DNA of 64,000 nt from Caecitellus pseudoparvulus (taxonomy: Eukaryota; Bigyra: Bicosoecida), in the NCBI GenBank assembly GCA_965644315.1, contig CBFFRQ010000069.1, positions 992,001 through 1,056,000 on the forward strand. Reading direction: 5' to 3'. The translations under genes and the position numbers were made by a program. This document shows, in pieces, positions 61,163 through 64,000 of this stretch (positions are counted from its first letter, which is position 1; every line of letters begins with the position of its first letter). A model generated the notes under the pieces. The model was not told the DNA's origin and did no database searches. It worked only from the letters and a program-made list of their open reading frames with translations.

Positions 61163-64000
61163 ATGAGGTTTAAGATTGATGGTGTGTTTCCAGTGCAGAG
61201 CGGCCAGTGTTGGCTGGGAGTGATGTGCATGCTGCGTTTATCCTGTGCAGATCTGGAAGTCTTCTTCCCCTATGATTTCATCTACAAGGAGCAGCTCAAC
61301 TTCATGGTGGAGCTTAAGGTGAGGAGTCAATTTCCGCGTCCAGCTGCCAACAAGTTGTCCCACCCCGATGCACTCCCACCTCCTCGCTCAGAGAGCGCTG
61401 GATGCAAAGGGTGATGGCTTGTTGGAAATGCCCACGGGAACGGGCAAGACCGTAACGGTTCTGAGCTTGGTCACGTCATACCAGCTGGCCCACCCTGAGT
61501 GTGGCAAGCTGGTGTACTGCACGCGCACAGTTCCCGAGATGACCAAGGCCATCGATGAGCTGAAGGGCGTCATTGCGTATCGAAAGAAGGAGCTGCTGAA
61601 GGATGCAGCCGCTCAAGCTGCCGCAGCAGGCCTGCCGGCACCGGAAAGCGTGCAGGGCGGGGACATCCTGGCCGTGTGCCTGTCCTCCCGACGCAACATG
61701 TGCATCCACGAAGGGGTGATGGAGCAGGGGGACCGGGAGAACGTTGACGCTGGGTGCAGGAACATGACTGCTTCATGGGTGCGTGCCCGTGCCGAGACCG
61801 ACCCGTCCGTGAGGCTGTGCGAGTACTTCGAGGACTACGACGCGGCGGGCAGCGACGCTGACCTGACCGGCATCTACAACGCTGAGGACTTGAAGCAGCT
61901 GGGGCGGGAGAAGGGCTGGTGCCCCTACTTCATGGCTCGGCACGTGCTGTCCTTCGCGAACGTCGTGGTGTACAACTACCAGTACATGCTGTCCCCCAAG
62001 ATCGCGCACTTGGTGTCTCGGGAGCTGGAGGACAAGTCCATCGTCGTGTTCGACGAAGCCCACAACATCGACAACATCTGCATTGAGACCATGTCCGTGA
62101 CGCTGGACAGGCGCCTGCTGGAGGCGTCCAGCCGCAATCTGAACAGCCTGGCAGGGGAGATCAAGCGCATGAAGGCGGCAGACGCACGCCGGCTGCAGGA
62201 GGAGTACCAGCGCCTGCTGTCAGGCTTGACAGAGGGCGGCGCTGCCGCACTAGCCCACCCCTCCAGGCCAGGGCAGCCTGCAGTGAGTGGCGGTGGCGCA
62301 GGTGCTGCAGCGCCCCCTGACGCACCAGGCGCCGTGAGGGACCGGGGCACGGCCATGGTGGCAGGAGGTGAGGAGGTGCTGGGTGCACCGGCCCTGCCCG
62401 AGGACATCCTGAAGGAAGCCATCCCAGGGAACATTCGCAACGCCGAGCACTTCATCCAGTTCATGAAGTACGTCGTGCGCTGGCTCATCAACCGCATCAA
62501 GGTGGCAGCTGTGGAGACGGAGACGCCTGGCAGCTTCACGGGCGCCATGGCCAGCGCCCTGAGCGTGGACACGCGGCCCCTGCGCTTCGCCTACTCCCGC
62601 CTGAACTCCCTCATGCGCACGTTGGAAATCACGAGCATGGACGAGTATGCGCCGCTGACCCTGGTGGCCGACTTCTGCACGCTCATCACGACGTACCCAG
62701 TGGGGTACATGGTGGTGCTGGAGCCGTACAACTCCCTCACCCCTGACATCGTGGACCCCATCATGCAGCTGGCGTGCCTGGACGCCTCCCTCGCCATCAA
62801 GCCTGTGTTCCAGAAGTTCCAGTCCGTCATCCTCATGAGCGGCACCCTCTCGCCGCTGGACATGTACCCCAAGATGCTGAACTTCCACCCCGTCGTGCGC
62901 GCCAGCTTCGAGATGTCCATCACCCGCCCCTGCATTGCGCCCATGATGGTGACGAAGGGGGCGGACCAGACGCCCTTGTCCACGCGCTTTGAAAGCCGCG
63001 ACGACCCCAACGTCACGCGCAACTACGCGGAGCTCGTCATCACCATGGCGCAGACAGTGCCAGACGGCCTGGTGGTCTTCTTCCCCTCCTACTCGTACAT
63101 GGAGCGCACCATCCTGCAGTGGCACAGGGACGGCATGCTGACCAAGATTCGGCAGCACAAGCTGCTGTTCCTGGAAACCAAGGACGTGGTGGAGACCACC
63201 CTGGCTCTCAATCAGTTCAAGCGTGCCTGTGACTCCGGCCGGGGGGCTGTCTTCTTCTCCATCGCCCGCGGGAAGGTGGCAGAGGGCATCGACTTCGACA
63301 AGCACTATGGCCGCTGTGTCGTGCTCATCGGCATCCCCTTCCAGTACACCCTCTCCCACGTCTTGCGCGCACGCCTGGTGTACTTGCGCGACACATTCCA
63401 CATCCGGGAGCAGGACTTCCTCACTTTTGACGCCCTGCGGCAGTCCTCCCAGTGTGTCGGCCGTGTCATCCGTTCCAAGTCGGACTACGGCGTGATGATC
63501 TTCGCCGACGCCCGGTACGCCCGGCACGACAAACGCAGCAAGCTGCCGCCGTGGATCATGCAGTTCATGCCTGAGGCACACATGGCACTGTCCACTCGCA
63601 CGGCGGCGCAGCTCGCCCGTCGATTCTTCAAGGAGTTGGCCCAACCATCCTCTGCCATGGCTGCCCTCGGCACGTCCTTGCTGTCCACAGAGCACGTGCA
63701 GGACCTGCTGCACAGCAGTGCTGCAGAGCCGAGGGAAGACGTCGGGCGCATCGTGCCTACCCCTGGGACTGCTGCGGTGATGACCTCTGGCGGTGGCTTC
63801 GTGGACCAGAGCAAGGTTGGCGTGTACGGCGCAGAGGACGCCGGGCCCTTGCCCACAGACTCTCGGCAGCAGGAGCCTTCAGGCGGACAAGCCAAGCAGC
63901 AAAGCCTGGGCTCTATGGGCGGCACCCGCCGCAGCCGAGAGGACATGGAGGGCAGTGTGCCTGACCTCCAGGCGGCGGGCTCGGGGGCGCCGGGGGTGGG
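61163..64000 (+). CDS. ERCC2: TFIIH helicase XPD/Rad3 (3 exons seen, open at right edge)
   Basis: 5'-3' DNA helicase of TFIIH, for nucleotide excision repair and transcription initiation. Exons 61163-61181 (19 nt), 61251-61318 and 61392 onward join as MRFKIDDLEVFFPYDFIY then QLNFMVELKRALDAKGDG. Walker A is MPTGTGKT, and the DEAH box is VFDEAHNID. The four Fe-S cluster cysteines are present (NMCIHEG, DAGCRNM, RLCEYF, GWCPYF), and motif VI is QCVGRVIRSK. An Ala/Gly/Pro-rich insert of about 50 residues lies in the Arch domain (62230-62390). After the usual C-terminal block (PPWIMQFM ... FFKELAQPS) the frame continues at least 100 residues of unconserved sequence to the window end. At least 898 residues are encoded; human XPD has 760. 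The real stop is outside the window. Confidence 0.95.
61328..61338 (+). promoter_or_regulatory. CAATTTCCGCG motif copy in XPD intron 2
   Basis: Sense orientation, beginning 10 nt after the GTGAGG donor of the 73-nt intron 61319-61391, about 165 nt downstream of the ATG. Confidence 0.4.

Noticed and set aside
62250-63713. 487-aa open frame on the minus strand
   Set aside because: It is the antisense shadow of XPD, whose coding sequence on the plus strand has all helicase motifs. The frame is His/Val/Gly-rich with no family features.
1-64000. CRISPR arrays, insertion sequences, LTRs, prokaryotic operons and Shine-Dalgarno sites
   Set aside because: None seen. Short GT-AG introns, eukaryote-only genes and organelle targeting show nuclear eukaryotic DNA.

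Overview
The window is nuclear DNA from a GC-rich, compact, probably unicellular eukaryote. The genes carry short GT-AG introns and encode mitochondrial cysteine desulfurase, clathrin heavy chain, importin-5, TFIIH helicase XPD, nibrin and DNA polymerase theta. Two genes, an enolase-4-like pseudoenzyme and a TmcB-like PAS membrane protein, belong to families I associate with ciliated cells, so a flagellated protist is likely. A purD-purN-purM fusion in that order argues against animals, fungi and land plants. I cannot name the lineage. I saw no tRNA, rRNA, CRISPR array, insertion sequence or retroelement.

Layout. 0-9.5 kb: start of a CUE-domain gene (-), NFS1 (-), RRP15 (-), an HtrL/YibB-type glycosyltransferase (+), importin-5 (+) and a short unknown gene (-). 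9.5-16.4 kb: an orphan-like stretch with a 1.6-kb gene-free gap, a protein built of three tandem copies of an unrecognised repeat, and a polytopic membrane protein with a degenerate DHHC-like motif. 16.5-22.5 kb: a secreted propeller-like domain fused to a many-pass membrane domain, then the enolase-4-like gene. 22.5-33.5 kb (all -): clathrin heavy chain, an anoctamin, a membrane RING E3 and a TLC-domain protein. 33.9-44.0 kb: nibrin (-) and polymerase theta (+), head to head. 44.1-51.4 kb: a CDGSH protein (+), the purine-synthesis fusion (-), a BRCT-like hypothetical gene (-) and a MYND-finger protein (-). 51.7-64 kb: a DGAT2-family acyltransferase (+), the TmcB-like giant (+), a second TLC paralogue (-) and XPD (+, running off the end).

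Shared themes. NBN, POLQ and ERCC2 are DNA-repair genes; NFS1 supplies sulfur for Fe-S clusters such as those of XPD and the CDGSH protein. The introns (25 worked out by hand, mostly 61-112 nt) crowd the 5' ends of genes and are followed by very long 3' exons. Their donors are GTGNGT or GTACGT. The most unusual signal is a short motif, CAATTTCCGCA in either orientation, that recurs near gene starts and, in several first or second introns, begins 9-11 nt after the donor. Exon joins were derived by eye from reading frame and family conservation, without transcript data.
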